From JACCTU01 sp963809175 (GTDB lineage Bacteria > Actinomycetota > Thermoleophilia > Gaiellales > Gaiellaceae): a stretch of 64,000 nucleotides of DNA. Below, in pieces: positions 44,911 to 53,636 of the stretch. The notes under the pieces are model-generated. The model was not told where the DNA came from. It searched no databases and saw nothing but the letters and a program-made list of their open reading frames with translations. The position numbers and the translations under genes were made by a program. The stretch spans positions 682,001-746,000 of the forward strand of contig CAWEIK010000003.1 of the NCBI GenBank assembly GCA_963809175.1, read 5' to 3'. Positions within the stretch are counted from its first letter, which is position 1, and each line of letters opens with the position of its first letter.

Positions 44911-45144
44911 TCAGCCCTGACTTTGTGCGACTCGGCGGCGCAGCGCAGCGGGGTCGACGAAGTACACGAACGCCCGCTCGCCGTCGATCTCGACGACCGG
45001 CAACCACTCGCGGTACTGCGCCTCGAGTGCGTCGTCGCCCGTGATGTCGACCTCGTCGAAGCCGTCGCCGAGCTCGCCAACGAGCACGGCTCGCGCCTTT
45101 TCGCAGAGCGAGCAGCCCTGCGCCGTGTAGAGCGTTACGGGTAT
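44911..45144 (-). CDS. Glutaredoxin-like protein without a standard start codon
   Basis: A 77-residue thioredoxin-fold protein: VTLYTAQGCSLCEKARAVLV with the C-x2-C active site and LPVVEIDGERAFVYFVDPAA (cis-Pro and C-terminal helix), matching the small DUF836/glutaredoxin-like family. No ATG, GTG or TTG occurs before the first strand in this frame. The position of the expected initiator reads ATA (45144-45142), directly before CCC-GTA-ACG-CTC. It overlaps the gdhA stop (TAA at 45137-45135). Either translation is reinitiated at a rare ATA or the ATG is misread. It precedes rex on the same strand, so a shared redox operon gdhA-grx-rex is possible. Confidence 0.65.
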   Translation of the reverse strand: MPVTLYTAQGCSLCEKARAVLVGELGDGFDEVDITGDDALEAQYREWLPVVEIDGERAFVYFVDPAALRRRVAQSQG

Positions 45145-46412
45145 ATGCCGCGGGTGACGGTTGCCTCGGCCACCCGTTGCACCGCGAGCCCGTAGGACGC
45201 GAGCCGCATCGGGACGCCCTTCGACTCGTGGAGCGCCCACGTCTCGTTGAACGCGCGCGTCACGATGTCGTTCAGCTTCGCGTTCACCTCGTCCTCCTTC
45301 CAGAAGTACTCCTGGAGCCCTTGCACCCACTCGAAGTACGAGACGATGACGCCGCCGGCGTTCGCGAGGATGTCCGGGAGGATGAGGACGCCGTTCTGCT
45401 CGAGGATCTCGTCCGCAGCCGGGGTGACGGGGCCGTTCGCTCCCTCGACGACGATCTTGGCCTTGACCCGGTCGGCGTTGGACTCCGAGATCACCTGCTC
45501 GAGCGCGCACGGCGCGAGCACGTCGACGTCGAGCAGCAGCAGGTCGTCGTTCGAGATCGGGTCGGTGCCGGGCAGCCCGCCGATCGAGCCGGTCTCGCGC
45601 TTGCGCGCGAACGCCGCCTCGACGTCGATCCCGTTGGGGTTGTGGACGCCGCCGGCGGAGTCGGAGATCGCGACCACCTTCGCGCCGTCCTGCACGAGGA
45701 AGCGCGCGAGGTAGCTGCCGACGTTGCCGAAGCCCTGGACCGCGGCGGTGGCACCGTTCAGGTTGAGGGTCCGCTTACGGGCGGCCCCGCGCAGCACGTA
45801 GAGCGCCCCGCGCGCAGTCGCCTCCTCACGCCCGAGGGAGCCGCCGATCGCAAGCGGCTTGCCGGTGACGACGCCGAGCACCGAGTGCCCCTTGTTCATC
45901 GAGTAGGTGTCGAAGATCCACGCCATCACGCGCGAATCGGTGCCTACGTCGGGGGCGGGAATGTCCTTCTCCGGCCCGATCTCGTTGATGATCTCGCTCG
46001 TGAAGCGGCGCGTCATGCGCTCGAGCTCGCGCGGCGCGAGCGCCTTCGGGTTGACGATCACGCCACCCTTCGCGCCGCCGAACGGGATGTTCGCGAGCGC
46101 GCACTTCCACGTCATCCACATCGCGAGCGCCTTGACTTCGTCGAGCGTGACGTCGGGGTGGTACCGGATCCCGCCCTTCGACGGCCCGCGCGCGACGTTG
46201 TGCGTGACGCGGTACCCGGTGAACACCTTCGTGCTCCCGTCGTTCATCTGCGTCGGGATCGACACCTCGACCGCCTTCTTGCACTTCGAGAGGACGCTGA
46301 TCAGGTTGTCGTCGATCCCGAACTCGTCGCCGACGCGGCGTAGCTGAGCTTTGGCGATCTCGTACGGGTTCTCGCGCAGGTGCGAGGCCGGCGCCTCTTG
46401 CAGGGTCGTCAA
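45135..46412 (-). CDS. gdhA: Glutamate dehydrogenase
   Basis: A 425-residue Glu/Leu/Phe/Val dehydrogenase, hexameric type, interconverting glutamate and 2-oxoglutarate plus ammonia. The substrate and catalytic region is VARGPSKGGIRYHPDVTLDE and NIPFGGAKGGVIVNPKALAP, with the catalytic Lys in GGAKGG, then PAPDVGTDSRVMAWIFDTYS. The NAD(P) fold is AAVQGFGNVGSYLARFLVQD (GxGxxG) followed by VVAISDSAGGVHNPNGID. The acid after the second strand being replaced by DSAGG suggests NAD use is possible but is not decisive. Frame intact. Confidence 0.93.
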   Translation of the reverse strand: MTTLQEAPASHLRENPYEIAKAQLRRVGDEFGIDDNLISVLSKCKKAVEVSIPTQMNDGSTKVFTGYRVTHNVARGPSKGGIRYHPDVTLDEVKALAMWMTWKCALANIPFGGAKGGVIVNPKALAPRELERMTRRFTSEIINEIGPEKDIPAPDVGTDSRVMAWIFDTYSMNKGHSVLGVVTGKPLAIGGSLGREEATARGALYVLRGAARKRTLNLNGATAAVQGFGNVGSYLARFLVQDGAKVVAISDSAGGVHNPNGIDVEAAFARKRETGSIGGLPGTDPISNDDLLLLDVDVLAPCALEQVISESNADRVKAKIVVEGANGPVTPAADEILEQNGVLILPDILANAGGVIVSYFEWVQGLQEYFWKEDEVNAKLNDIVTRAFNETWALHESKGVPMRLASYGLAVQRVAEATVTRGIYP

Positions 46413-46424
46413 GGCAGACCGAGT

Positions 46425-49040
46425 CTAACCCGGTCCGCGTTTGACCCGGAACCGGACCACCGCGCGGCTCGGCGCGCCTCCGGCTTCGGTCGGCCAGGCG
46501 GAGAGCCTGAGGCGATAGCGGCCCGGCTCCAGCCTGCCCCCGTCCGGATCCCGGCCGGTGATGCCGATCGTCACGTGCCCCGGGATCAGGTCGCGGAGCC
46601 TGGCGAGGAGGCCGATTCGCTCGCCGTTCGCGCGCAAGAGCTCGACGTCGAGGCGCCGGACGGGCCTGATCTCTTCGCCCGCGCCGGTTCGGAGCAGCTT
46701 CCCCGCGCGAAGCGTCAGCAGGGCCGGGCTGACGTCCGAGGGGACGAACGAGGGCTCCTTGAGCTGGACCGCCCCGATCAGGTTGGTGCTCGAGGCGCCG
46801 AACGTGACCGCCCAGGGAACCCGAAGTGCGGTCGTTCCTTCGCCGCGGAAGACCACGACACCCTCGGCGGACGCGCGACCGCTCGGCTCCGACGTCACGA
46901 GCGCCTGCACCTGCACGCGCCGTGAGCGGCCGGGGCGGAGCACGAACCGGTCCGGGCGGACCGAGAACGAGATCGCCGCAGCGCCCTTCGTGAAGCTCTG
47001 GACGTCGCCGGAGATCGCCAGTCGGCGCGTCGAGACGTTGCGCACGACGACGTGCGTCACCGACTGCCAGCCCACGTCGTCGGCACGCCCGAGGGCCAGT
47101 GCGCCGGGGCTCGTCGTGAACTCGGACGCGGCGGCGGCGCCCAGGTCGAGCAGTCCCGAGCCCTGCGCGGCGAGCGAGCTTCCCGGCAGCGGCCGCGCCG
47201 TGTTCGCGAGCAGGCTCTTGAGCGCGCGCGCGTCGAGCGACGGGCGTGCGTGCGCAAGCAGGGCGGCGGCGCCGCCCACGACGGCGGCCGCGGCGCTCGA
47301 TCCGTTGACGGTGCCGAAGCGAGACGTCCCGTCGGAGTTCGCGCCGGGCTCCGAGGTTGCGATCCCGACTCCCTGCGCGACGACGTCGGGCTTCACGCGG
47401 CCGTCGAACGCGAGCCCGCCCGAGGAGAACGTCGAGACGCGCCGCAGGCTCGCGTTCGAGTGCACGCGCATCGAGCCGATCGAGAGCACCGCTTTCGCAC
47501 CGCCTCGCATCGCCGCGATCGCGCGGAGCGCGGCGCTACGCGAGATCCCGACCACGGGGACCGGCACGTCCTCGTCGAGCCCGAGCGAACCGCTCGGCGT
47601 CGGCCCGTCGCCGTACAGGACGATCGCGCCGGCACCTGCGCGCGCCGCGTTGACGACGGCCGCCCGCGGCGACTCGCCGGCGGGGATCAGCGCCGCGCGG
47701 CCCGCGACCCTGCTGAACCCCTGGTCGTCGAAGAACGCCTCGATGTCCGCGGCCGAGCGCCTCGGTGCCGGAAGCCCCTCGAGCGGCGCCGCGACCGGGA
47801 GGCTGAGCTGTTTGCCGGGGCGCACGGCGCCCCCGAGCGGGATCCGACCCTCGAACGCGAGCTCGAGCCCCGCGCGGAGCGTGACGCGGACGTCCCGGGA
47901 GCGCCGCCGAAGGTCGACGGCGCCGACGGTGAGCGCAGCGGGCGCGCCGCCCGGGCCGGCGACGCTGCCGTAGTCGCGAAGCGCTGCGCTCGTCGAGCCG
48001 AGCCCGTCGTTCCCGACCGGGGCGATCACGAGCGTGTCGAGGCGGAGCGCACCCGAGACCGCCTTCGCGAGCGGCCCGTCCGCGAACGCCGAGTACGGCT
48101 CAGCGACCCCGACCACCGCGATGCGCGCAGCATCGTGCGCGACCCCGTCGCCGTTGGGGTCGACGGCACGCTCGAGGCCGGCGAGGATCTGGTCGGTGCG
48201 CGCGTACACGGCGTAGCGCCCGGAAGCCGCACGCTGCCAGCCGGCGATGCGAATCGGCAAGACCCACGCGCCCGTCGCGATGCCCGAGAGGCTGGACGGA
48301 CCGCTCGCCCCCACGACGATCCCGGCGAGCTCGGTCCCGTGGCGCTCGAGCTCCGACTCGTTGTCGGGATGCGGCGCGGCGAGCGCGAGGTCGCTCCCGC
48401 CGACGATGTCGACGCCGTCCTTGATCCGCCCGCGCAGGTACGGCTGCGCTCGGTCGACGCCGGTGTCGAGCAGCGCCACGGTGACACCGCGCCCGTCGAA
48501 GCCGGGGAGCGCGACGTCGAGGCGGTGCCCGCTGCCGGGCTGGAAGTCGCGCTCGCGGAGGAGCGACGACGAGACGGAAGCGGGGTAGGCCGAACGAACC
48601 GGGTAGACGCCCTGCACCTCGGGCAACCGCTCGAGGATCGCGATCGCGCGCGGGTCGAGCGCCGCGGAGAACCCGGCGAGCACGCGCTCGAAGGTGTAGT
48701 CGGGCGTAACCGGGAGCCCTTGCACGCCGAGCTTCGACAGCACGAGCTGCTCGGCCGCCCTGGCCTGCGCAGTCCAGCGGCGCTGGTCGGCGTCGGCGGC
48801 CCGCCCGCCGGCCGCGGCCACGCGATCGGCGAGCGACGGCGTGCGCAGGACGACGATCATCCGCTGCCCGATCGCGATCCGCGGGCGGGGCGCGCCCGCG
48901 AGGCCCGCCCAGGAGACCCGGGTGGTGTCGTCCCCCGTCCGCGCCTCGAGCCGTCCACCCGCGGCGACGAGCACGACGGTCAGCGCGAGGGCGACGAACG
49001 CGAGCGGCCAGATGTGGTCAGGCCGCGGAGGCGTAGGCAT
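46425..49040 (-). CDS. Large S8 serine peptidase with PA-domain insert
   Basis: An 871-residue exported subtilase with a signal or anchor helix (WPLAFVALALTVVLVAAGGR). The I9 propeptide-like part ends before VTVALLDTGVDRAQPYLRGR (catalytic Asp). His is in ELERHGTELAGIVVGASG, the oxyanion Asn in IAPVGNDGLG and Ser in FGTVNGSSAAAAVVGGAAAL. Ser lies in Gly-Ser-Ser instead of the usual Gly-Thr-Ser. A protease-associated insert (IVLYGDGPTPSGSLGLDEDV) lies between. A C-terminal beta domain of about 250 residues follows. ATG at 49040 is preferred; a TTG nine bases upstream is the alternative. It overlaps the tsaD end by 23 bases on the same strand. Confidence 0.88.
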   Translation of the reverse strand: MPTPPRPDHIWPLAFVALALTVVLVAAGGRLEARTGDDTTRVSWAGLAGAPRPRIAIGQRMIVVLRTPSLADRVAAAGGRAADADQRRWTAQARAAEQLVLSKLGVQGLPVTPDYTFERVLAGFSAALDPRAIAILERLPEVQGVYPVRSAYPASVSSSLLRERDFQPGSGHRLDVALPGFDGRGVTVALLDTGVDRAQPYLRGRIKDGVDIVGGSDLALAAPHPDNESELERHGTELAGIVVGASGPSSLSGIATGAWVLPIRIAGWQRAASGRYAVYARTDQILAGLERAVDPNGDGVAHDAARIAVVGVAEPYSAFADGPLAKAVSGALRLDTLVIAPVGNDGLGSTSAALRDYGSVAGPGGAPAALTVGAVDLRRRSRDVRVTLRAGLELAFEGRIPLGGAVRPGKQLSLPVAAPLEGLPAPRRSAADIEAFFDDQGFSRVAGRAALIPAGESPRAAVVNAARAGAGAIVLYGDGPTPSGSLGLDEDVPVPVVGISRSAALRAIAAMRGGAKAVLSIGSMRVHSNASLRRVSTFSSGGLAFDGRVKPDVVAQGVGIATSEPGANSDGTSRFGTVNGSSAAAAVVGGAAALLAHARPSLDARALKSLLANTARPLPGSSLAAQGSGLLDLGAAAASEFTTSPGALALGRADDVGWQSVTHVVVRNVSTRRLAISGDVQSFTKGAAAISFSVRPDRFVLRPGRSRRVQVQALVTSEPSGRASAEGVVVFRGEGTTALRVPWAVTFGASSTNLIGAVQLKEPSFVPSDVSPALLTLRAGKLLRTGAGEEIRPVRRLDVELLRANGERIGLLARLRDLIPGHVTIGITGRDPDGGRLEPGRYRLRLSAWPTEAGGAPSRAVVRFRVKRGPG

Positions 49041-49984
49041 CGAGGCCAAGGTATCGCGGATACGGCAGCGGCTCGACGTAGCGGGCCGCCGAGGCGATCA
49101 TCGCGGCATTGTCCGTGCAGAGCGGGAGCGGCGCGGCCCGGGCCCAGGGCAGCGAGGCGCGGAGCTCGGAGTTGGCCGCGACGCCCCCGACGACCCCGAC
49201 GCGTTCGACGCCCAGGAGCTGGGCCGCGGCGTCCGTCCGCTCGACGAGCGCGCGGACGAGGGCCCGCTGATAGCTCGCGGCGAGGTCGGCCCGGCGGCGC
49301 TCGAGCTCTCCGGGCTGGAGCTTCTTCACCGCGTAGAGGAGCGAGGTCTTGACCCCGGAGAAGGAGAAGTCGAGGCCCGGGAGCTTCGCGACGGGGAACG
49401 TGAACGCCTCCGGGTCGCCGTCGCGCGCGAGGCGGTCGAGCTCGGCGCCGCCGGGGTAGCCCGAGCCCGAGCAGCCGAGCGCCCTTGTCGAACGCCTCGC
49501 CCACGGCGTCGTCGAGCGTGCGTCCCGAGACGGCAAAGGAGCCGCGTGCCCGGACGTCGAGCAGCATCGTGTGCCCGCCGCTGGCGAGCAGACAGAGGAA
49601 CGGCGGGTCGAGCGAGTCGGGCTCCAGGTACAACGACGCGACGTGCCCGTCGAGGTGGTCGACCGGAGCGAGCGGCAGCCGGCGCGACCAGGCGAGCGCC
49701 TTCGCCGCGGAGACGCCGACGAGGAGGGCACCGATCAGGCCCGGGCCGCGCGTCACCGCGACGAGGTCGACGTCGTCGAGCGTTGCGCCGGCATCGGAGA
49801 GCGCCTGGCGAACGACCGGCAGCACGAGCTCGAGGTGCCGTCGCGACGCGATCTCGGGCACGACGCCCCCGAACTGCGCGTGGAGGTCGGCCTGCGAGGC
49901 GACGACGTTCGCGCGGATCTCGCCGTCGTGCGTGACGAGCGCCGCGGCGGTCTCGTCGCACGAGGTCTCGAGCGCGAGGATCAC
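49018..49984 (-). CDS. tsaD: tRNA N6-threonylcarbamoyladenosine transferase TsaD (one frameshift)
   Basis: Transfers threonylcarbamoyl from TC-AMP to A37 of ANN-reading tRNAs. About 322 residues. Start MILALETSCDETAAALV (GTG 49984), metal-binding VPEIASRRHLELVLPVV (H-x3-H), nucleotide site LLASGGHTMLLDVRARG and, after removal of one extra C near 49472, YPGGAELDRLARDGDPEAFT, FSFSGVKTSLLYAVKKL, GGVAANSELRASLPW and CTDNAAMIASAARY. It overlaps rimI by GTGA. It completes the overlapping tsaE-tsaB-rimI-tsaD run. Confidence 0.93.
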
Positions 49985-50443
49985 GCGACCGGCTGCGGCT
50001 GGGGGTCGCGCCACATGATCAGCGCGTCTTCGCGGTTGTCGGTGTAGTAGCCGCGACGGATCCCGCGGGGCTGGAAGCCGAGGCGCTGATAGAGGTTGAT
50101 CGCGGCCTGGTTCGAGACGCGCACCTCGAGCGTGTAGCCGCGCCTGCCGTCTCCCGCAGTGAGCTCGAAGAGGCGCTCGAGCATGCGCGACCGCGACGCC
50201 GGCGCGGCGGCGGGCCGGGTCGACGGCGATGTTCATCACGTGCCAGGCGTCCACGTACCGCGAGACGATCAGGTAGCCGACGAGCGCTTCGTCGTCGTCG
50301 CCGTCGAGCGCGCCGATGCAGACCGACGACGCCTTCGAGAGCTCGCCCGCGAACATCGACCGAGACCAGGGCGTTGCGTACGACTCGCGCTCGATGCGCT
50401 CGATCTCGGCCAGGTCCTTGAGCTGGAGGCGGCGGATCGTCAC
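49981..50443 (-). CDS. rimI: Ribosomal protein alanine N-acetyltransferase RimI (one frameshift)
   Basis: GNAT enzyme acetylating the N-terminal Ala of ribosomal protein S18, about 153 residues. The first part reads VTIRRLQLKDLAEIERIERE and MNIAVDPARRRAGV, the start of the acetyl-CoA motif. One extra base near 50207 shifts the frame, then MLERLFELTAGDGRRGYTLE and NQAAINLYQRLGFQPRGIRR, YYTDNREDALIMWRDP. GTG 50443 overlaps the tsaB stop and the TGA overlaps the tsaD start. It sits in the usual actinobacterial order between tsaB and tsaD. Confidence 0.9.
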
Positions 50444-51030
50444 GACACGCTGGGCTTCGCGTCGGGAGCACGCAGGTAGACGGGCTCGACCTCGTCGGCG
50501 GGGCCGAAGCGCTCGGCGAGCTGCGCGTGAAAGCGTGCGTGCGGGATGTGCGCCGGGTCCGCGTCCGGGGGGATCACCGCGCCGTGCTCCTCGAGCGTGA
50601 CGCGATAGCGAACGGCGCCGTCGCCGACGCACACGCGGCCGCGCACGTCGACGTCCTCCGGTCGCGCCACCCGCGGCTCGCCGTCGAGGAAGAACACCTC
50701 GCTGCGGCGAGCGTCGATCACGGCGAGCGCAGCCGGCGAGCCGGCGGCGAGCGCCGCGAGCGTCGACACCCCCGCGAGCGGCACGTCGAGCGAGAACGAG
50801 AGGGCGCGCGCGGTCGCCAGCCCCATCCGCAGCCCGGTGAAGCTGCCCGGCCCCGTGCCGACGACGATGCCTTCGAGCTGGCCCGGCCGAACTCCGCCGC
50901 GTCGAAAGAGCGCGTCGACGTCCTCGAGCACCGTGACCGCGCTCGAGGCGAGCTCGCCGAGCACCTCCCCGTCCCAGACGAGCGCGCTCGTCGCCGTGCG
51001 GGTCGCCGTGTCGAACGCAAGCGTGAGCAT
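50440..51030 (-). CDS. tsaB: t6A biosynthesis scaffold protein TsaB
   Basis: A 196-residue ASKHA-fold partner of TsaD. Family stretches are MLTLAFDTATRTATSALVWD, IVVGTGPGSFTGLRMGLATA, the diagnostic segment, and LAALAAGSPAALAVIDARRS. It lacks the TsaD metal-binding histidines. ATG 51030 overlaps the tsaE stop (TGATG) and the end overlaps rimI. Frame intact. Confidence 0.92.
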   Translation of the reverse strand: MLTLAFDTATRTATSALVWDGEVLGELASSAVTVLEDVDALFRRGGVRPGQLEGIVVGTGPGSFTGLRMGLATARALSFSLDVPLAGVSTLAALAAGSPAALAVIDARRSEVFFLDGEPRVARPEDVDVRGRVCVGDGAVRYRVTLEEHGAVIPPDADPAHIPHARFHAQLAERFGPADEVEPVYLRAPDAKPSVS

Positions 51031-51458
51031 CAGCCCATTCCCTCCAGGAGCTCCGGCTCCGCCGTCTCGAGCTCGATCATGCGGTGCGCCTCGTCGACGT
51101 GCAGCAGTCGGACGCGCACGCGCGGGGCAGGAAGCGCGTCCTCCCCCGCCTCCGGCCACTCGACGAACGCGATCGTCCCCTCGAAGTACGGCTCGAGGTC
51201 GCCCCACTCCGCTGCGGAGACGCCTGCGAAGCGATAGAGGTCGAGGTGCGAGACGCCGTCGTAGCGGTGCCCGACCGTGAACGTCGGGCTCGTGACGGGC
51301 TGCGTGACGCCGAGCGCACGGCAGGCACCGCGGACGAACGTGGTCTTCCCCGCGCCGAGCTCGCCCGAGACGGTCACGACGTCGCCCGGGAGCAGGACGC
51401 GCGCGAGCCGTCCGGCGACGGCCTCCGTCTCCTCCGGCGAGGCGCTCTCGATCTGCAC
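51030..51458 (-). CDS. tsaE: t6A biosynthesis ATPase TsaE
   Basis: A 142-residue P-loop ATPase that resets the TsaB-TsaD complex. Walker A is VTVSGELGAGKTTFVRGACR, the SPTFTVGHRYDGVSHLDLYR segment is the family signature, and FVEWPEAGEDALP holds the acidic Walker-B-like end. First gene of the four-gene t6A run; 12 bases separate it from the uracil-DNA glycosylase gene upstream on the same strand. Confidence 0.93.
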   Translation of the reverse strand: MQIESASPEETEAVAGRLARVLLPGDVVTVSGELGAGKTTFVRGACRALGVTQPVTSPTFTVGHRYDGVSHLDLYRFAGVSAAEWGDLEPYFEGTIAFVEWPEAGEDALPAPRVRVRLLHVDEAHRMIELETAEPELLEGMG

Positions 51459-51470
51459 CGCCCTAGTGTT

Positions 51471-52133
51471 CTAGAACAGGCCGAGCTGGACCGTGGGCTC
51501 GGGTGGAGGCGCGAGCTGGAGGACCGGCTTCGGTAGGTCTTCGGTCCCGAGCAGCTTCGGGATGCGGGCGAAATCCTCCTCGAGCACCTGCAGCATCCTC
51601 GGCGTGTAGAGCGCGGCCGCCGGGTGGTACAGCGGGTAGAGCTGCACGCGGTTCCCGCCGAGGGTCGTCCACTGCTCCTGCCCGTGGACGCGCGTGATCC
51701 CGAGCGGCTTGCCGGTCAGCAGCTTGGTCGCGAAGTTCCCGAGCGTCGCGACGAGCTGCGGCTGGATCAGCTCGATCTGCCGGAAGAGATGCGACTCGCA
51801 GGCCTCGATCTCGTCCGGCTGCGGGTCTCGGTTGCCCGGCGGGCGGCACTTGATCACGTTCGCGATGTAGACGTCGGCGCGCTCGAGCCCGATGCCTGCG
51901 AGCAGCTTCTCGAGCAGCTTCCCCGCCTGGCCGACGAACGGGATGCCCTGCTGGTCCTCGTGGAAGCCCGGCGCCTCGCCGACGAACATCAGCTCGGCGT
52001 CGGGGTTTCCCGAGCCGAACACGACCTGGGTCCGCCCCTCGGCGAGCCTGCAGCGCGTGCAGGCGGAAACCGCCTGCTCGAACGAGGCGAGCTGCTGGCT
52101 CCGCTGCTCGGGGACCTGGACGGGAACCGCCAC
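51471..52133 (-). CDS. Type 4 uracil-DNA glycosylase (Fe-S)
   Basis: A 220-residue family-4 UDG that excises uracil from DNA. The [4Fe-4S] cysteines are CTRCRL near the N-terminus and NVIKCRPPGNRDPQPDEIEA with a further Cys in EACESHLF. The active-site motif is MFVGEAPGFHEDQQGIPFVG and the late motif is YPLYHPAAALYTPRM. GTG start. It ends in a Pro-rich tail and QLGLF, which resembles a short clamp-binding-like peptide (Q-L-x-L-F), suggesting binding to the replication sliding clamp. Confidence 0.9.
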   Translation of the reverse strand: MAVPVQVPEQRSQQLASFEQAVSACTRCRLAEGRTQVVFGSGNPDAELMFVGEAPGFHEDQQGIPFVGQAGKLLEKLLAGIGLERADVYIANVIKCRPPGNRDPQPDEIEACESHLFRQIELIQPQLVATLGNFATKLLTGKPLGITRVHGQEQWTTLGGNRVQLYPLYHPAAALYTPRMLQVLEEDFARIPKLLGTEDLPKPVLQLAPPPEPTVQLGLF

Positions 52134-52206
52134 CGGGGCGGAGTGTACGCCCGCACCCGGACGCTAGACTTCGCGTCGGCCCGGTATCCACAACGGAACT
52201 GGAGCG

Positions 52207-52869
52207 ATGATCGAGACAGTCCAGGTAGTCGGCGCGTCCGGACGCGTCGGATCGGCGGTGACCGCGCGGCTTCGCGAGCGCGGCGTCGCGCTGCGCGAGG
52301 ACGGCGCCGAGCTCGTCCTGCTCTGCGTGCCCGACGCCGCGATCGCCGAGGTCGCCCAGGGGATCGAGCCGGGGCCGTGGATCGCCCACACGAGCGGCGC
52401 GACCTCGCTGAGCGATCTCGACCCGCATGTGCGCCGCTTCGGCCTGCACCCGCTGCAGACGTTCACGCACCAGCGGGGACCCGAGCAGCTGGACGACGCG
52501 CACGCGGCGGTCGTCTCGGAGAATCCGGAGGCGCGCCACGTCGGGTGGTGGCTCGCGCAGCTGCTCGGCCTCGAGCCCTTCGACCTCGCGGACGACGCGC
52601 GCCCGCTCTACCACGCGGGTGCGGCGATCGCGTCGAACTACCTCGTCACGCTGCATCGCGTCGCGTCCGAGCTCTTCGAGGCTGCAGGCGCGCCGCCGGC
52701 GGCGCTCGCGCCGCTGATGCGCCGGACGATCGACAACGGCTTCGAGCTCACCGGGCCGATCTCGCGCGGCGACTGGACGACGGTCGAGCGCCACCGCAGG
52801 GCGATCCGCGACTCGCGGCCCGAGCTCGAAGCGCTGTACGACGTGCTCGCGGAGGCGACGACCCCGTGA
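52207..52869 (+). CDS. Rossmann-like DUF2520 protein next to panC
   Basis: A 220-residue protein with an N-terminal nucleotide-binding domain (VQVVGASGRVGSAVTARLRE, GxxGxxG) and a C-terminal DUF2520 helical domain (YHAGAAIASNYLVTLHRVAS, then PLMRRTIDNGFELTGPISRG). The family is related to ketopantoate reductase and pyrroline-carboxylate reductase folds. Its stop overlaps the panC GTG, and panB follows, while no panE is seen. It may supply ketopantoate reduction or another pantothenate step; this is inferred from context. Confidence 0.85.
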   Translation: MIETVQVVGASGRVGSAVTARLRERGVALREDGAELVLLCVPDAAIAEVAQGIEPGPWIAHTSGATSLSDLDPHVRRFGLHPLQTFTHQRGPEQLDDAHAAVVSENPEARHVGWWLAQLLGLEPFDLADDARPLYHAGAAIASNYLVTLHRVASELFEAAGAPPAALAPLMRRTIDNGFELTGPISRGDWTTVERHRRAIRDSRPELEALYDVLAEATTP

Positions 52870-53636
52870 AGCTCGTGCGAACGATCGCCGAGCTGCGCGG
52901 CGCGCTCGAGCCGCACCGGAACGAGACGATCGCGCTCGTCCCGACGATGGGCGCCTTCCACGAGGGCCACCTCTCGCTGCTCCGCGCCGCGCGTGCGGAC
53001 AACGACGTCGTCGTCGCGTCGCTCTTCGTCAACCCCGCGCAGTTCGGCGAGGGCAGTGATCTGAACGGCTACCCACGCGACGAAGCGCGTGACGTCTCAC
53101 TCGCCGAAGCGGAAGGCGTCGACCTCCTCTTCGCTCCGGGCAACGAAGAGATGTACCCGCCCGGCTTCCAGACGTGGGTCGACGTCGAGCAACTGGGCGC
53201 GAGGCTCGAGGGCGTGCACCGCCCCGGTCACTTTCGCGGCGTGGCGACGATCTGCCTGAAGCTCTTCAACATCGTCCGGCCGCAGCGCGCGTACTTCGGG
53301 CAGAAGGACGCACAGCAGGTCGCGGTGCTGAGACGGATGATCCGCGACCTCGACCTGGAGCTCGAGCTTCGCGTGCTGCCGACGGTGCGCGACGACGACG
53401 GGCTCGCGTTCTCCTCGCGCAACGCACGGCTCTCGCCGGAGGAGCGCGAGCGTGCTCGCTCCCTCCCCCGCGCCCTTGCGACGAAAGACGTGGAACAGGC
53501 ACGCGAGCTCCTCCGCGACCTCGAGGTGGACTACGTCGAGGTCGCGGACTTCGAGCCGCGCGTTCTCACCGCGGCCGTCCGCGTCGGCAACACACGCTTG
53601 ATCGACAACGTCATCCTGGAAGGAGACACCGAATGA
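52866..53636 (+). CDS. panC: Pantothenate synthetase
   Basis: Joins pantoate and beta-alanine with ATP. 256 residues, slightly short at the C-terminus compared with about 280. HIGH-like motif is VPTMGAFHEGHLSLLRAARA; other signatures are SLFVNPAQFGEGSDLNGYPR, PGHFRGVATICLKLFNIVRP, YFGQKDAQQVAVLRRMIRDL and the KMSKS-like DGLAFSSRNARLSPEERERA. GTG overlaps the DUF2520 stop and its own TGA overlaps the panB ATG, so the three genes are translationally coupled. Confidence 0.95.
   Translation: MKLVRTIAELRGALEPHRNETIALVPTMGAFHEGHLSLLRAARADNDVVVASLFVNPAQFGEGSDLNGYPRDEARDVSLAEAEGVDLLFAPGNEEMYPPGFQTWVDVEQLGARLEGVHRPGHFRGVATICLKLFNIVRPQRAYFGQKDAQQVAVLRRMIRDLDLELELRVLPTVRDDDGLAFSSRNARLSPEERERARSLPRALATKDVEQARELLRDLEVDYVEVADFEPRVLTAAVRVGNTRLIDNVILEGDTE

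Noticed and set aside
44855..44935. Possible Rex operator upstream of rex
   Set aside because: Only TTTGTG half-sites are present; the matching CACAAA half at the right spacing is missing.
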